64,000 nt of DNA from JAEDHM01 sp964368645 (GTDB lineage: Bacteria > Bacillota > Clostridia > Christensenellales > CAG-1252), in the NCBI GenBank assembly GCA_964368645.1, contig CAYJBY010000007.1, positions 49,871-113,870 on the forward strand, read 5' to 3'. The notes under the pieces were generated by a model. It was not told where the DNA came from. It searched no databases and saw only the letters and a list, made by a program, of their open reading frames with translations. Below are positions 1 to 8,883 of the stretch, piece by piece; position 1 is the first letter of the stretch; each line of letters begins with the position of its first letter. The translations under genes were made by a program, and so were the position numbers.

Positions 1-506
1 AAACGCGTTTGGAAATCCAAAGCGGAAAACGGCTCGTCTAACAGCACTATCTTAGGCTTCAAGACTAACGTCCTAATCAGCGCGGCGCGTTGCCGCATAC
101 CGCCCGATAATTCGTCCGGATACTTGTCGCATACGCCGAATAAGGAATATTTTTTCAGTAATTCCTCTGCATAAGCTCGGTTTTCGGGAGTTTTTTTGTG
201 CTGAATCTCCAGTCCTATCATAATGTTGCCCATTATGGTACGCCAAGGAAACAGCTGATCTCTCTGGAGCATATACCCTGTTACGTCCGTTCCCTCCGCG
301 CCGATGGTTTCCACTGTTCCCGACGAGGGCTTCATAATTCCGGAAAGTACGGATAATAAAGTGGTTTTGCCGCTTCCTGACGGTCCGACCACGCCAAAGA
401 ACTCGCCCTTGGCTATGGTCAGATTGACGTCGGATAACGCTAGAGTTTCTTCCCTTTTGCTATGATAGGTAAGGGAAACCCCGGTCAGCTTCAGTATTTC
501 TTCCAT
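1..506 (-). CDS. ABC transporter ATP-binding protein (NMT1/SsuA/TauB type), 3' end outside window
   Basis: Nucleotide-binding subunit of an importer, inner face of the membrane; hydrolyses ATP to drive uptake of the solute caught by the adjacent binding protein. Translating the minus strand from the ATG at 504-506 gives about 168 residues before the edge. In order they show Walker A (GPSGSGKTT), a Q-loop (MLQRDQLFPW), the ABC signature (LSGGMRQR) and Walker B with the catalytic Glu (IVLLDEPFSALD). The QLFPW context is typical of nitrate/sulfonate/taurine and pyrimidine-precursor systems. It starts 3 nt after the stop of the binding-protein gene, so the two form one operon. The permease is presumably beyond the left edge. 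The substrate cannot be told from the sequence. Confidence 0.93.
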   Translation of the reverse strand, partial: MEEILKLTGVSLTYHSKREETLALSDVNLTIAKGEFFGVVGPSGSGKTTLLSVLSGIMKPSSGTVETIGAEGTDVTGYMLQRDQLFPWRTIMGNIMIGLEIQHKKTPENRAYAEELLKKYSLFGVCDKYPDELSGGMRQRAALIRTLVLKPKIVLLDEPFSALDFQTR

Positions 507-509
507 TTT

Positions 510-1499
510 TTACTTCACCGCAAAACTGTTGTTGAACAGGGCGTTGAAATCAGCGCGGCGATTGATTACGCCTGCATCAATTATTATATCCAAAAGTCTG
601 TTGAAGTCAGCCTCGTACATTGTCGTTTCGGTCTTGTATGCGTCTATCCTCTTGTAGTTAGCGATAGAGGACACAAGCAACGCCTTATCCGTACCCGTAA
701 AGGACTCAGCCACAGCGTCGGCTATTACCTCGGGGGTGCTGTTTTTCACAAAATCCATACCCTTTTGCAAAGCGTTGGTAAAGGCTTGAATTTTCTTGGG
801 GTTTTTCTCGATATAGGATTTTAACGCGCTGAACGCCGTAAAGGGAACGCCGCCGCACTCCTCGCCCACAGAGGCTACGATATGTCCTTTGTTCGCGCTG
901 ATGTAGTTGCTCGCCGCAGGCTCGAACATCGTACAGAAATCCGCTGTGCCTGCTTCAAAAGCGGGTATCATAAGGTTGTATTGCACGTCGTAGTTAATCT
1001 TGATATTCTGACCGTCCACGTAACCGTGTTTCTTCAAAGTGTACTCCAACGCCATTGCAGGCATACCGCCCTTTCTGCCGCCGAGAATCTCTTTGTTAAG
1101 CAGAGAGGTATCCCAGTCAAAAGCGTCGTCCGTTCTGCCTACTATAAAACTGCCGTCACGCTTTGTCAGCTGAGCAAACAGCATCGAATAATCCTCTTTG
1201 CCCTCCAAATAAACGTAAACGCTCGCCTCAGGACCTGCCAAAGCTATATCCGCACTGCCCGACACCAAAGCGGTCATAGTCACGTCCGAGCCGCCGCCGT
1301 TGGTAAGCTCTACCTCCAGTCCTTCGTCCTGAAAATATCCCAGATTAATCGCCGCGTAAAGAGGTGCGTAGAATACGCTGTGAGTAACCTCGTTCAATCT
1401 TATAAGATTGGAATCTTCCTTTTTACAGCCGACAGAGGCTATAGCCGCCGCCGTTATAATTAATACCGCAACCGTTAATAATGCTAAAAATTTTTTCAT
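510..1499 (-). CDS. ABC transporter substrate-binding lipoprotein (NMT1/SsuA-like)
   Basis: Extracellular solute-binding protein of 329 residues, first gene of an importer operon with the ATPase at 1-506. Residues 1-25 form a lipoprotein signal peptide ending in the lipobox SVGC, so the mature protein starts at Cys25 and is lipid-anchored. The body begins with the fold typical of the NMT1/SsuA/ThiY group: a first strand (LNEVTHSVFYAPLYAAINLGY), then GYFQDEGLEVEL and a DVTMTALVSGSADIALAG stretch. The ribosome site AAAGGAG lies 6 nt before the ATG. Members bind sulfonates, nitrate, bicarbonate, aromatic acids or pyrimidine precursors. No TPP-type leader is visible upstream, which argues weakly against a thiamine-precursor role. 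Confidence 0.9.
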   Translation of the reverse strand: MKKFLALLTVAVLIITAAAIASVGCKKEDSNLIRLNEVTHSVFYAPLYAAINLGYFQDEGLEVELTNGGGSDVTMTALVSGSADIALAGPEASVYVYLEGKEDYSMLFAQLTKRDGSFIVGRTDDAFDWDTSLLNKEILGGRKGGMPAMALEYTLKKHGYVDGQNIKINYDVQYNLMIPAFEAGTADFCTMFEPAASNYISANKGHIVASVGEECGGVPFTAFSALKSYIEKNPKKIQAFTNALQKGMDFVKNSTPEVIADAVAESFTGTDKALLVSSIANYKRIDAYKTETTMYEADFNRLLDIIIDAGVINRRADFNALFNNSFAVK

Positions 1500-1598
1500 T
1501 CTTTGCTCCTTTCACAAATTTACTACATATTATTCGTCCTTTTTCGCCTTTTGTGCTTAAAAAAAGCAGACAGAGTTGATTTTCAAAGCCGTATTTCT

Positions 1599-1627
1599 TT
1601 GACAAATTACTATATTTGTCTTATAAT
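1599..1627 (+). promoter_or_regulatory. Consensus promoter of valS-groES-groEL with an operator-like inverted repeat
   Basis: A perfect -35 TTGACA (1599-1604) and a perfect -10 TATAAT (1622-1627) are separated by 17 nt. The inverted repeat GACAAAT-N6-ATTTGTC (1601-1620) has perfect 7-nt arms. It starts inside the -35 and fills the spacer, which is where a repressor would block RNA polymerase. No CIRCE sequence is present. Confidence 0.85.
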
Positions 1628-1677
1628 ATCTCGAACTAATGGTACACAGATAAATCAACTTTTAGGAGTTACCGACT

Positions 1678-4302
1678 ATGAAAATGGAAAAGAACTATCA
1701 ACCGCAGGAATTTGAAAGCCGCATTTACAACGATTGGCTGGATAATAAGTACTTCCACGCGGAAGTCGATCACAACAAACAGCCCTTCTGCATCGTTATT
1801 CCGCCGCCGAACATAACCGGACAGCTGCATATGGGACACGCCCTCAATAATACCATTCAGGACGTTATTATCCGCTTTAAGCGTATGCAGGGTTTCAGCA
1901 CTCTTTGGCTCCCCGGCACCGACCACGCAAGCATTGCAACCGAGGTGAAAATCGTAGAGGCTATGGCGAAAGAGGGTTTATCCAAAAACAACGTTGGCAG
2001 AGAGGCTTTTCTTGACCGCGCTTGGGCTTGGCGTAAGCAATACGGCGGACGTATCGTTCAACAGCTTAAGAGATTAGGCTCCTCCTGCGACTGGGACAGA
2101 GAAGCTTTTACTATGGACGACAGATGCAACAAGGCCGTCCGTAAGGTCTTTGTCGATTTGTACAAAAAGGATTTGATTTATCAGGGCGACCGCATAATCA
2201 ACTGGTGTCCTCATTGCAAAACCGCTATTTCCGACGCGGAAGTGGAGTACAGCGAGCAGGACAGCTTCCTATGGAATATCCGCTACCCATTAGCAGACGG
2301 CAGCGGCGACCTGATTATCGCCACCACCCGTCCTGAAACTATGCTGGGCGACACGGCAGTTGCCGTACACCCGAAGGACAAGCGTTACAAGGCTTTGGTC
2401 GGCAAAATGCTCATTCTTCCTATCGTCAACAAGGAGATTCCCGTTGTGGCGGACGAGTACGTGGAGATGGACTTCGGCTCCGGCGCGGTGAAAATCACCC
2501 CTGCTCACGACCCCAACGACTTTGAGGTGGGCAAGCGTCATAATCTTGAAGTTATCCGCATTATGAACGACGACGGCTCTATCAACGCTCTCGGCGGCAA
2601 ATACGCGGGTATGGACCGTTACGAGTGCCGCAAGGCTATCGAAAACGACCTTAAGGAACAGGGCTATCTTGTCAGCAAGGACCCTTATAAGCATAACGTA
2701 GGTCAGTGCTACCGTTGCAGAAGCACTATCGAAACCATCGTTTCCAAGCAATGGTTCGTCAAGATGCAGCCTCTTGCAAAGCCTGCTATCGACGTGGTAC
2801 GCAACAAGAAAATCCGCTTTATCCCCGACCGTTTTTCCAAAACCTATTACAACTGGATGGAGAACGTAAGAGATTGGTGTATCAGCCGTCAGCTTTGGTG
2901 GGGACACCGTATCCCTGCTTACTACTGCGACGCCTGCGGCGAAACCGTGGTTTCAGAGAACGCTCCTACCGTATGCCCTAAGTGCGGTTGCACCCATTTA
3001 AGACAGGACGAGGACGTGCTGGATACTTGGTTCTCCTCCGCGCTGTGGCCGTTCTCAACCTTGGGCTACCCCGACAAGACCGAGGAGCTTGCATACTACT
3101 ACCCTACCAGCGTACTGATTACCGCCTACGATATTATCTTCTTCTGGGTGGCTCGTATGATTTTCTCGGGAATCGAACATATGCACGAGATACCCTTCCC
3201 CGAGGTTTTGATTCACGGTATCGTCCGCGACGAGCAAGGTCGCAAGATGAGCAAATCCTTAGGCAACGGCATCGACCCCTTGGAGATTATCGACAAGTAC
3301 GGCGCAGACAGCCTTAGATTCTCTCTCAGCAACGGTATCGCCCCCGGCGGCGACACAAGATTCTCCTACGAAAAGGTGGAGAGCTGCCGCAACTTCATCA
3401 ATAAGGTTTGGAACGCTAGCCGTTTCGTCCTGATGAACCTTGAGGGCGTTGAGCTGAAAAATATGGACGAGGTCAAAAAGACCTTGGCTGATAAGTGGAT
3501 ACTGTGCAGACTTAATTCCGTTATCCGTTCCGTTACCCGTAACCTTGCCAAGTACGAGCTTGGTTTGGCGGCGAGCAAGCTATACGACTTTGTTTGGAGT
3601 GAATTCTGCGATTGGTATATCGAGCTTGTAAAACCCGCTCTTTACGGCGATAATATGGACAAGCGGCGCGACACGGCTACCGTTTTGGTTTACGTTCTGG
3701 ACAAGATACTTAAACTGCTGCACCCCTTTATCCCCTTCGTGACGGAGCGCATTTTCAGCGAGCTTCCCACATCTAAGGGCAGTATTATGGTTTCCGAATG
3801 GCCCAAGGCGGTAAAAAAGTACGCCTACTTCGGTGACGCCGCTAAGATGGAGAGCGTAATGGAGATTATCCGCGCAATGCGTAATATCCGTACTGAGTCA
3901 GGTGCTTCTCCTTCCAAAAAACTGGATATTTTGGTTGTAACCGACAATCCTCTGCTCATCAAGAAGAGCGCGGGCTATATTGAAAAGTTGGCTAACGTCA
4001 ACGAGATTAAAATCGTTGACCGCGCCGAGGTTCCTGCCAAGGTATCGGGCGCAGTTACCTCCGCGGCGGAGATTTTCGTTCCGTTAGGCGAACTGGTTGA
4101 CTTCGATAAGGAGCTTGAAAAGGTCAACGCCGAAATCGAAAAGACCAAGAAAGAAATCGCCAGAGGCGAGGGTATGCTGAGCAACGCAGGCTTTGTCGCA
4201 AGAGCTCCGCAGGCTGTCGTCGAAAGTGAAAAACAGAAGCTTTCCGCTAACTTCGCCAAGCTGGCTAAATTGCAGGAAAGACTCAAAACTTTATCCGAAT
4301 AA
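1678..4302 (+). CDS. valS: Valyl-tRNA synthetase
   Basis: Charges tRNA-Val with valine in the cytoplasm. The 874-residue length is normal for a bacterial class I ValRS. The HIGH-type motif is HMGH near residue 51, within the PNITGQLHMGH context. The KMSKS motif is exact, near residue 523. Two zinc-type Cys clusters are present (CPHC near 180; CDAC...CPKC near 420). The editing domain sits between, with the TTRPETMLGDTAVAVHP signature. The C-terminal 60 residues form the charged coiled coil usual for ValRS. The start at 1678 is set by an AGGAG site 9 nt upstream. It is the first gene of a transcript that continues after 25 nt into groES. No T-box leader precedes it, although T-boxes are common before valS in this phylum. 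Confidence 0.97.
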   Translation: MKMEKNYQPQEFESRIYNDWLDNKYFHAEVDHNKQPFCIVIPPPNITGQLHMGHALNNTIQDVIIRFKRMQGFSTLWLPGTDHASIATEVKIVEAMAKEGLSKNNVGREAFLDRAWAWRKQYGGRIVQQLKRLGSSCDWDREAFTMDDRCNKAVRKVFVDLYKKDLIYQGDRIINWCPHCKTAISDAEVEYSEQDSFLWNIRYPLADGSGDLIIATTRPETMLGDTAVAVHPKDKRYKALVGKMLILPIVNKEIPVVADEYVEMDFGSGAVKITPAHDPNDFEVGKRHNLEVIRIMNDDGSINALGGKYAGMDRYECRKAIENDLKEQGYLVSKDPYKHNVGQCYRCRSTIETIVSKQWFVKMQPLAKPAIDVVRNKKIRFIPDRFSKTYYNWMENVRDWCISRQLWWGHRIPAYYCDACGETVVSENAPTVCPKCGCTHLRQDEDVLDTWFSSALWPFSTLGYPDKTEELAYYYPTSVLITAYDIIFFWVARMIFSGIEHMHEIPFPEVLIHGIVRDEQGRKMSKSLGNGIDPLEIIDKYGADSLRFSLSNGIAPGGDTRFSYEKVESCRNFINKVWNASRFVLMNLEGVELKNMDEVKKTLADKWILCRLNSVIRSVTRNLAKYELGLAASKLYDFVWSEFCDWYIELVKPALYGDNMDKRRDTATVLVYVLDKILKLLHPFIPFVTERIFSELPTSKGSIMVSEWPKAVKKYAYFGDAAKMESVMEIIRAMRNIRTESGASPSKKLDILVVTDNPLLIKKSAGYIEKLANVNEIKIVDRAEVPAKVSGAVTSAAEIFVPLGELVDFDKELEKVNAEIEKTKKEIARGEGMLSNAGFVARAPQAVVESEKQKLSANFAKLAKLQERLKTLSE

Positions 4303-4327
4303 TATTATAAAGGAGGTTTTTATACTT

Positions 4328-4615
4328 ATGACTTTAAGACCTTTATTTGACAATGTAGTAATCAAAATGGTAGAAAACGAAACCACAACCCCCGGCGGTA
4401 TCGTGCTTCCCACTGCGGCTAAGGAAAAACCGCAGGTCGCAACCGTTATCGCGGTAGGTCCCGGCGGACAAATCGACGGTCACGACGTTTCTATGCAGGT
4501 GAAAATCGGCGATACCGTGCTTTTCAGTAAGTACGCAGGCACCGAGTTCAAGCAGGACGGAGTGGAATACGTTGTTTTGAAACAGAGCAACATTCTCGCT
4601 GTTGTGGACAAGTAA
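4328..4615 (+). CDS. groES: Co-chaperonin GroES (Hsp10)
   Basis: Seven-membered lid of the GroEL folding chamber, 95 residues, the usual length. It begins MTLRPLFDNVVIK and carries the mobile-loop region (ENETTTPGGIVLP, residues 18-30) that contacts GroEL. The strong AAAGGAGG site places the ATG at 4328; a longer reading frame open from 4193 is only the overlapping end of valS in another frame. It follows valS by 25 nt and precedes groEL by 18 nt. The valS-groES gap is too short for a separate CIRCE-controlled promoter, so expression should depend on the promoter upstream of valS or on processing. Confidence 0.96.
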   Translation: MTLRPLFDNVVIKMVENETTTPGGIVLPTAAKEKPQVATVIAVGPGGQIDGHDVSMQVKIGDTVLFSKYAGTEFKQDGVEYVVLKQSNILAVVDK

Positions 4616-4633
4616 AAGGAGGACAGATTATTT

Positions 4634-6268
4634 ATGGCTAAACAATTTAAGTATAACGAGGACGCAAGAAAGGCGTTAGAAGCAGGCGTCAACGTACTGG
4701 CTGACACCGTAAAAATCACTCTCGGACCTAAGGGCAGAAACGTGGTTTTGGAAAAGAAATTTTCCGCTCCCCTCATCACCAACGACGGTGTGACCATCGC
4801 TAAAGAAATAGTCCTTGATGATCCCTTTGAGAATATGGGCGCAAGCCTTATCCGTGAGGTCAGCATTAAGACCAACGACGTTGCCGGCGACGGTACCACC
4901 ACAGCGGCGGTGCTTGCTCAGGCTATCGTCAGAGAAGGACTTAAGAACCTTGCCGCAGGTGCCAATCCCATTATCCTCAAGAAAGGAATTATGAAGATTA
5001 CCGAGGCGGCTGTCGATGAGCTAAGAGCTATCAGCAAGCCTATCGAGGGCAAGAAGAGCATCGCGCAGGTTGCCAGCATTTCCGCAGGCGACGAAACAGT
5101 AGGCGACTTAATCGCCAACGCGATGGAAAAGGTCGGCAAGGACGGCGTTATCACCGTTGACGAGGGCAAAGCCATCAAGACCGAGCTTAACGTGGTTGAG
5201 GGTATGCAGTTTGACAGAGGTTACGCTTCTCCTTATCTGTTCACCAATCCCGACAAGTTGGACGCGGTTTTGGACGAGCCTGCTATTCTTATCACCGACA
5301 AAAAGATATCCAACATTCAAGATATTCTTCCCATTCTTGAGCAGATTTTGAAAAACGGCTTAAAGCTCCTGATTATCGCTGAGGATATTGAGGGCGAGGC
5401 TCTTTCCACAATTATCGTCAACAAGCTGAAAGGCGTTTTGCAGTGCGTGGCGGTTAAGGCTCCCGCATTCGGCGACAGACGTAAGGCTATGCTTGAGGAT
5501 ATAGCGATTTTAACAGGCGGCACCGTAATAAGCGACGACCTAGGTCTTGACCTCAAGACGGTTACTCTTGATATGCTCGGTCACGCCAAGCAGATTAAGA
5601 GCGATAAGGATAACACAACTATCGTCGGCGGTTACGGCAATCCTGCCGCAATTCAGGCGCGTATCAACGTAATCCGTCAGCAAATCGCGGACACCACCAG
5701 CGATTACGACAGAGAGAAGCTTCAGGAAAGACTTGCTAAGCTGGCAGGCGGCGTAGGCGTTATCAGCGTAGGCGCGGCAACCGAAGTGGAAATGAAAGAA
5801 AAGAAACTCCGTATCGAGGACGCTTTGGCGGCAACGAGAGCGGCAGTTGAAGAGGGTATCGTTCCCGGCGGCGGCACTGCTCTGCTATCCATACTGAGCA
5901 AGCTCGTTAATATCGCCGACACTATGGACGGCGACGAAAAAACTGGCGCACTGCTTACCATTCGCGCGTTAGAAGAACCCGTCAGACAGATTGCCGTCAA
6001 CGCAGGTCAAGAAGCCAGCGTTATCTGCAACACCGTTAAGCAGGGCAAGAAAGGTATCGACAACTTCGGTTACGACGCTTTGAGCGACGAATACTGTGAT
6101 ATGGTTGCACGCGGCATCATCGATCCTACCAAGGTTACCAGAAGCGCGTTGCAGAATGCGGCAAGCGTTGCGGCTACCCTGTTGACCACCGAAGCCATCG
6201 TTGCCGATATTCCCGAGCCTCCTGCTCCTGCGGCACCCGGCGGCGGTATGGGCGGAGATATGTATTGA
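4634..6268 (+). CDS. groEL: Chaperonin GroEL (Hsp60)
   Basis: ATP-driven double-ring chaperonin, 544 residues, standard length. Visible signatures are the nucleotide site TLGPKGRNVVL (about 29-40), the catalytic region NDVAGDGTTTAAVL (about 82-95), and the C-terminal AAVEEGIVPGGGTAL motif near 405. The protein ends in a Gly-Gly-Met tail (GGGMGGDMY) as in many GroELs. It has its own AAAGGAGG site and lies directly after groES. A strong terminator follows at 6323. Its linkage to valS in place of the usual heat-shock setting is the odd feature. Confidence 0.97.
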   Translation: MAKQFKYNEDARKALEAGVNVLADTVKITLGPKGRNVVLEKKFSAPLITNDGVTIAKEIVLDDPFENMGASLIREVSIKTNDVAGDGTTTAAVLAQAIVREGLKNLAAGANPIILKKGIMKITEAAVDELRAISKPIEGKKSIAQVASISAGDETVGDLIANAMEKVGKDGVITVDEGKAIKTELNVVEGMQFDRGYASPYLFTNPDKLDAVLDEPAILITDKKISNIQDILPILEQILKNGLKLLIIAEDIEGEALSTIIVNKLKGVLQCVAVKAPAFGDRRKAMLEDIAILTGGTVISDDLGLDLKTVTLDMLGHAKQIKSDKDNTTIVGGYGNPAAIQARINVIRQQIADTTSDYDREKLQERLAKLAGGVGVISVGAATEVEMKEKKLRIEDALAATRAAVEEGIVPGGGTALLSILSKLVNIADTMDGDEKTGALLTIRALEEPVRQIAVNAGQEASVICNTVKQGKKGIDNFGYDALSDEYCDMVARGIIDPTKVTRSALQNAASVAATLLTTEAIVADIPEPPAPAAPGGGMGGDMY

Positions 6269-6322
6269 TTTAACCGCAAAAACGCATAAATCGGTAGCCA
6301 TTACCGATACGCTTTTGAAAAC

Positions 6323-6357
6323 AAAACCCCGTAAGGACTTACCTTGCGGGGTTTTTG
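6323..6357 (+). terminator. Rho-independent terminator after groEL
   Basis: Stem CCCCGTAAGG / CCTTGCGGGG (one G-T wobble) with loop ACTTA, followed by GTTTTTGTT. It ends the valS-groES-groEL transcript. Confidence 0.88.
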
Positions 6358-6426
6358 TTATTCGCTGTTGGATTGACGACTGCTCGGACTTAAGCCGAAT
6401 ATTTGCAGTCGCCCGATATAAAATCG

Positions 6427-7809
6427 CTATTTCGTTAAATTCCAGGTTTCGTCAATTTTCTGATTGAGGATTTCACGGATATTCTCATAATTAATTGCCA
6501 TTTCGTTATGTTCTATGGCGTTAAGGGTATAGACGTTATCGCCGTTAAGAGAGTTATTGGCGGTGGCGGAATAACCCGGAACTATGCCGTCGCCCTCCGT
6601 CAGGCTTAATCCCTCGGACTCCGTGCGTTCCCAGTCAACCGTAACCTCACCGGTTGCGGCATCGGTAACGTAAAACACCTTTTTCTGTAAGCCCTTACCC
6701 TGTGAAATCACATAATAGGTATTAACCAAATTGGTGGTACAACTGCCGTTAGGTAACATTTGCTCGTAGAAGGCACGCATATTGGCAACCGCAGGTTTCA
6801 GCTCACCGTTGCTCATCTTTGCCCAAGGTCTGCTCTCGTAGAAATCGTATAATTCGTCCTTGTCCGTAATCGGATCGCCGTCAACGTATATGAAGCTCTC
6901 GCCCTCACCGTAATACGGAGTATTAATCAACTCGAACGCTGGCATCAGATAGAACACCGTTTCGGTATTCTTGATAATAGGCAGGAACTGCTCCCCGTAT
7001 ATGGTCTCTATCATATCCAAAACTCCGCCGAGAAGAGGAATTGAGCCTAACAGATTGCGTATGGAGTCGTAGAAACACCAAGGATTTTCCTCGGCGGTAA
7101 TGGCGTTAAGACTGCCTAAGAACGGTCCGCCCACGGGCATAAATAAATTGATTTTCTCACGGTTCTCCGCCTTAGCCAGATACTGCGCCGCAACTATACT
7201 GCCCAAGCTGTGGGATACTAAAATAACGTCGGTGTAGCCCTGCGCGTTAATGTACGTTTCCAGCTCCGAAGCCGCCAACCGAGGATCGCGCCGCCAGTCG
7301 TAATTAAACATTTTCACGTCGTAGTCCTCGCCGTAACGCTCTTCCAAGCCTTCTGCCAAATCACGATAGCCGTTAATTGCGCCGTAACGCTGTCTGCCCT
7401 CGAAATCATCAAAGGGTACGGGCTTGACGTTGGGATTCACAGGAGTGCCGTCCTCGTTAAGTCTAATCTTCGCAAGAAGCGTCTGCGAGGTCTTGGCAGG
7501 ATCATCTGAGGTCAGATATTCAAGCTGTTGCTTAAAGCCGTTATCGTTAAAAATCATATCACCGGCAAGGGTAACTATGTCGCCGCTGACAATGCTCATA
7601 TAACTAATTTCCTCATTATCAAAAGGATCCCAAACAGGCTCGCCCGTGTCCTCGTCGTATAAGCCGCCGATTAAAAGTGCGTGTAAGAAAATAATCGCCT
7701 TTTTTTCCTGTTGCGGCTCGTTAGGCGTACAGCCGATAAGCGCGGCGGAAGCAATGCAAAGCAGACTTGCTATTAATACAACGGCAAGAATCCGATTAAG
7801 AATTTTCAT
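6427..7809 (-). CDS. Lipase-like alpha/beta-hydrolase lipoprotein (LCAT/phospholipid acyltransferase family-like)
   Basis: Exported esterase or lipase of 460 residues. The N-terminus is a lipoprotein signal peptide with lipobox ALIGC (Cys about 27), so the enzyme should be tethered outside the membrane. The hydrolase fold shows an oxyanion region (IFLHALLIGG, about 38-50), a YDWRRDP motif near 168 as in lecithin:cholesterol acyltransferase-type lipases, the nucleophile elbow SHSLG near 203, and a late Asp and His (EGDGIVPG; IEHNEM) that can complete the triad. The GAGGAGG site fixes the ATG at 7809. It lies 35 nt after a second alpha/beta-hydrolase and is probably co-transcribed with it. The natural lipid substrate is unknown. 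Confidence 0.82.
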   Translation of the reverse strand: MKILNRILAVVLIASLLCIASAALIGCTPNEPQQEKKAIIFLHALLIGGLYDEDTGEPVWDPFDNEEISYMSIVSGDIVTLAGDMIFNDNGFKQQLEYLTSDDPAKTSQTLLAKIRLNEDGTPVNPNVKPVPFDDFEGRQRYGAINGYRDLAEGLEERYGEDYDVKMFNYDWRRDPRLAASELETYINAQGYTDVILVSHSLGSIVAAQYLAKAENREKINLFMPVGGPFLGSLNAITAEENPWCFYDSIRNLLGSIPLLGGVLDMIETIYGEQFLPIIKNTETVFYLMPAFELINTPYYGEGESFIYVDGDPITDKDELYDFYESRPWAKMSNGELKPAVANMRAFYEQMLPNGSCTTNLVNTYYVISQGKGLQKKVFYVTDAATGEVTVDWERTESEGLSLTEGDGIVPGYSATANNSLNGDNVYTLNAIEHNEMAINYENIREILNQKIDETWNLTK

Positions 7810-7844
7810 TATAAATCCTCCTCTAAGACCTGTTATTAGAAAAA

Positions 7845-8759
7845 TTATTCTCCGAACACACCTTGAATGAAGCTCAGAATATCCGCGTAAACCTCGGCTT
7901 GATTAAGCTCGTTAAGTATCTCGTGACGGGCACCCGGATACAGCTTGATGGAAACGTCGGTAAGCTGTGCCTTCTTATATTCCTCGAAAAGGCGGCGCGG
8001 CAGTTTGCCCTGCTCGCCTACGGGATCTTCCTCGCCTCCCGTAATCAATATCGGTAGATTCTTGGGGATTCTGCCGATAGCGCGTGAGGTTGACGCCTTA
8101 AGTATCCCCTTGAAGAAGGAGAACTGGAAGCCGTAGCACATAGGATAACCGCAGAACTCGTCCGCGGCGTACTTTTCAACCTGCGCCTTATCCCTTGAAA
8201 GCCAAGCGAATTTTTGACTTTCCGAGGCAAATAACTTGTCGTAGGAGCCGAACGTCATCTTGGATATAAGCTTGGCAGGGGTATCCATTCCCAAAAATCC
8301 GCCTATCGCTCCGGCTAATAAATTGCCTGTTTTCACCAGGCCGCTGTTCATATAAGCGGTGCCTGAAAGAATAACGCCCTTGATAGCGTCGCCGTATTTT
8401 TCAATATAAGCCTGGGAAAGGAAGGAGCCGTAACTGTGTCCGAAAAGCAATACGGGCAGTTTGTAGGTCTCCGCGGCGTAGCGCGTGATCTGGTACATAT
8501 CCTCCACCGTATCGTGGAAGCTGTCGCCCTCGACTATGCCCTTTTCTGAAAAGCCGCTGGTCTTGCCGTGTCCGCGGTGGTCGTCCGCTATTACCACGTA
8601 TCCGTTACTGTTAAGAAAACTTGCAAAATGGTCGTACCTTACGCACCACTCCGCCATACCGTGGGATATTTGCACCACGGCGGTGGGATTCGCTACCTCG
8701 TCCCAAACGTAAACGGCGATTTCGTTGCTTTCATAACACTTCAGCTTAAACTCTTTCAT
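7845..8759 (-). CDS. Alpha/beta hydrolase, lysophospholipase/monoacylglycerol lipase type
   Basis: Predicted cytoplasmic serine hydrolase of 304 residues with no signal peptide. The order of motifs is that of the Hydrolase_4 (monoglyceride lipase, PldB-like) family: HGMAEWCVRYDHFASFL (about 33-50), DHRGHGKTSG (about 60-69), nucleophile elbow GHSYGS near 107, acidic residue in GGEEDPVGE (about 252), and catalytic His in GARHEILNE (about 279). Probable role: hydrolysis of monoacylglycerols or lysophospholipids. With the exported lipase downstream it could release fatty acids for the acyl-CoA synthetases encoded elsewhere in the window; that link is inference. GGAGG lies just before the ATG, and a promoter is readable upstream. 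Confidence 0.85.
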   Translation of the reverse strand: MKEFKLKCYESNEIAVYVWDEVANPTAVVQISHGMAEWCVRYDHFASFLNSNGYVVIADDHRGHGKTSGFSEKGIVEGDSFHDTVEDMYQITRYAAETYKLPVLLFGHSYGSFLSQAYIEKYGDAIKGVILSGTAYMNSGLVKTGNLLAGAIGGFLGMDTPAKLISKMTFGSYDKLFASESQKFAWLSRDKAQVEKYAADEFCGYPMCYGFQFSFFKGILKASTSRAIGRIPKNLPILITGGEEDPVGEQGKLPRRLFEEYKKAQLTDVSIKLYPGARHEILNELNQAEVYADILSFIQGVFGE

Positions 8760-8791
8760 TCCGACCTCCGATTAAATCTGCACTATTATTA

Positions 8792-8820
8792 ATTGTAAAG
8801 CATTTTAACAGATAATTCAA
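8792..8820 (-). promoter_or_regulatory. Promoter of the hydrolase-lipase operon
   Basis: On the minus strand TTGAAT (8815-8820) and TACAAT (8792-8797) are 17 nt apart. It lies 32 nt before the hydrolase ATG and is divergent from murG. Confidence 0.7.
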
Positions 8821-8871
8821 TATTATTTGTAAATTTTTTCCTTATGACGTTTCGTCTTTGCCTTAACGGCA

Positions 8872-8877
8872 TATAAT
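8872..8877 (+). promoter_or_regulatory. -10 element placed for a leaderless murG mRNA
   Basis: TATAAT ends at 8877; the expected transcription start, 7 nt further, is the G of the murG GTG at 8884. No Shine-Dalgarno sequence lies between. The -35 is poor. Confidence 0.5.
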
Positions 8878-8883
8878 CACAGT

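Noticed and set aside
1500..1677. T-box before valS or TPP riboswitch before the ABC operon
   Set aside because: No T-box core (GGGTGGNACCGCG), no terminator hairpin and no TPP motif; the space is filled by ordinary promoters.
4303..4327. CIRCE operator before groES
   Set aside because: The 25-nt gap contains only the ribosome site; no TTAGCACTC inverted repeat.
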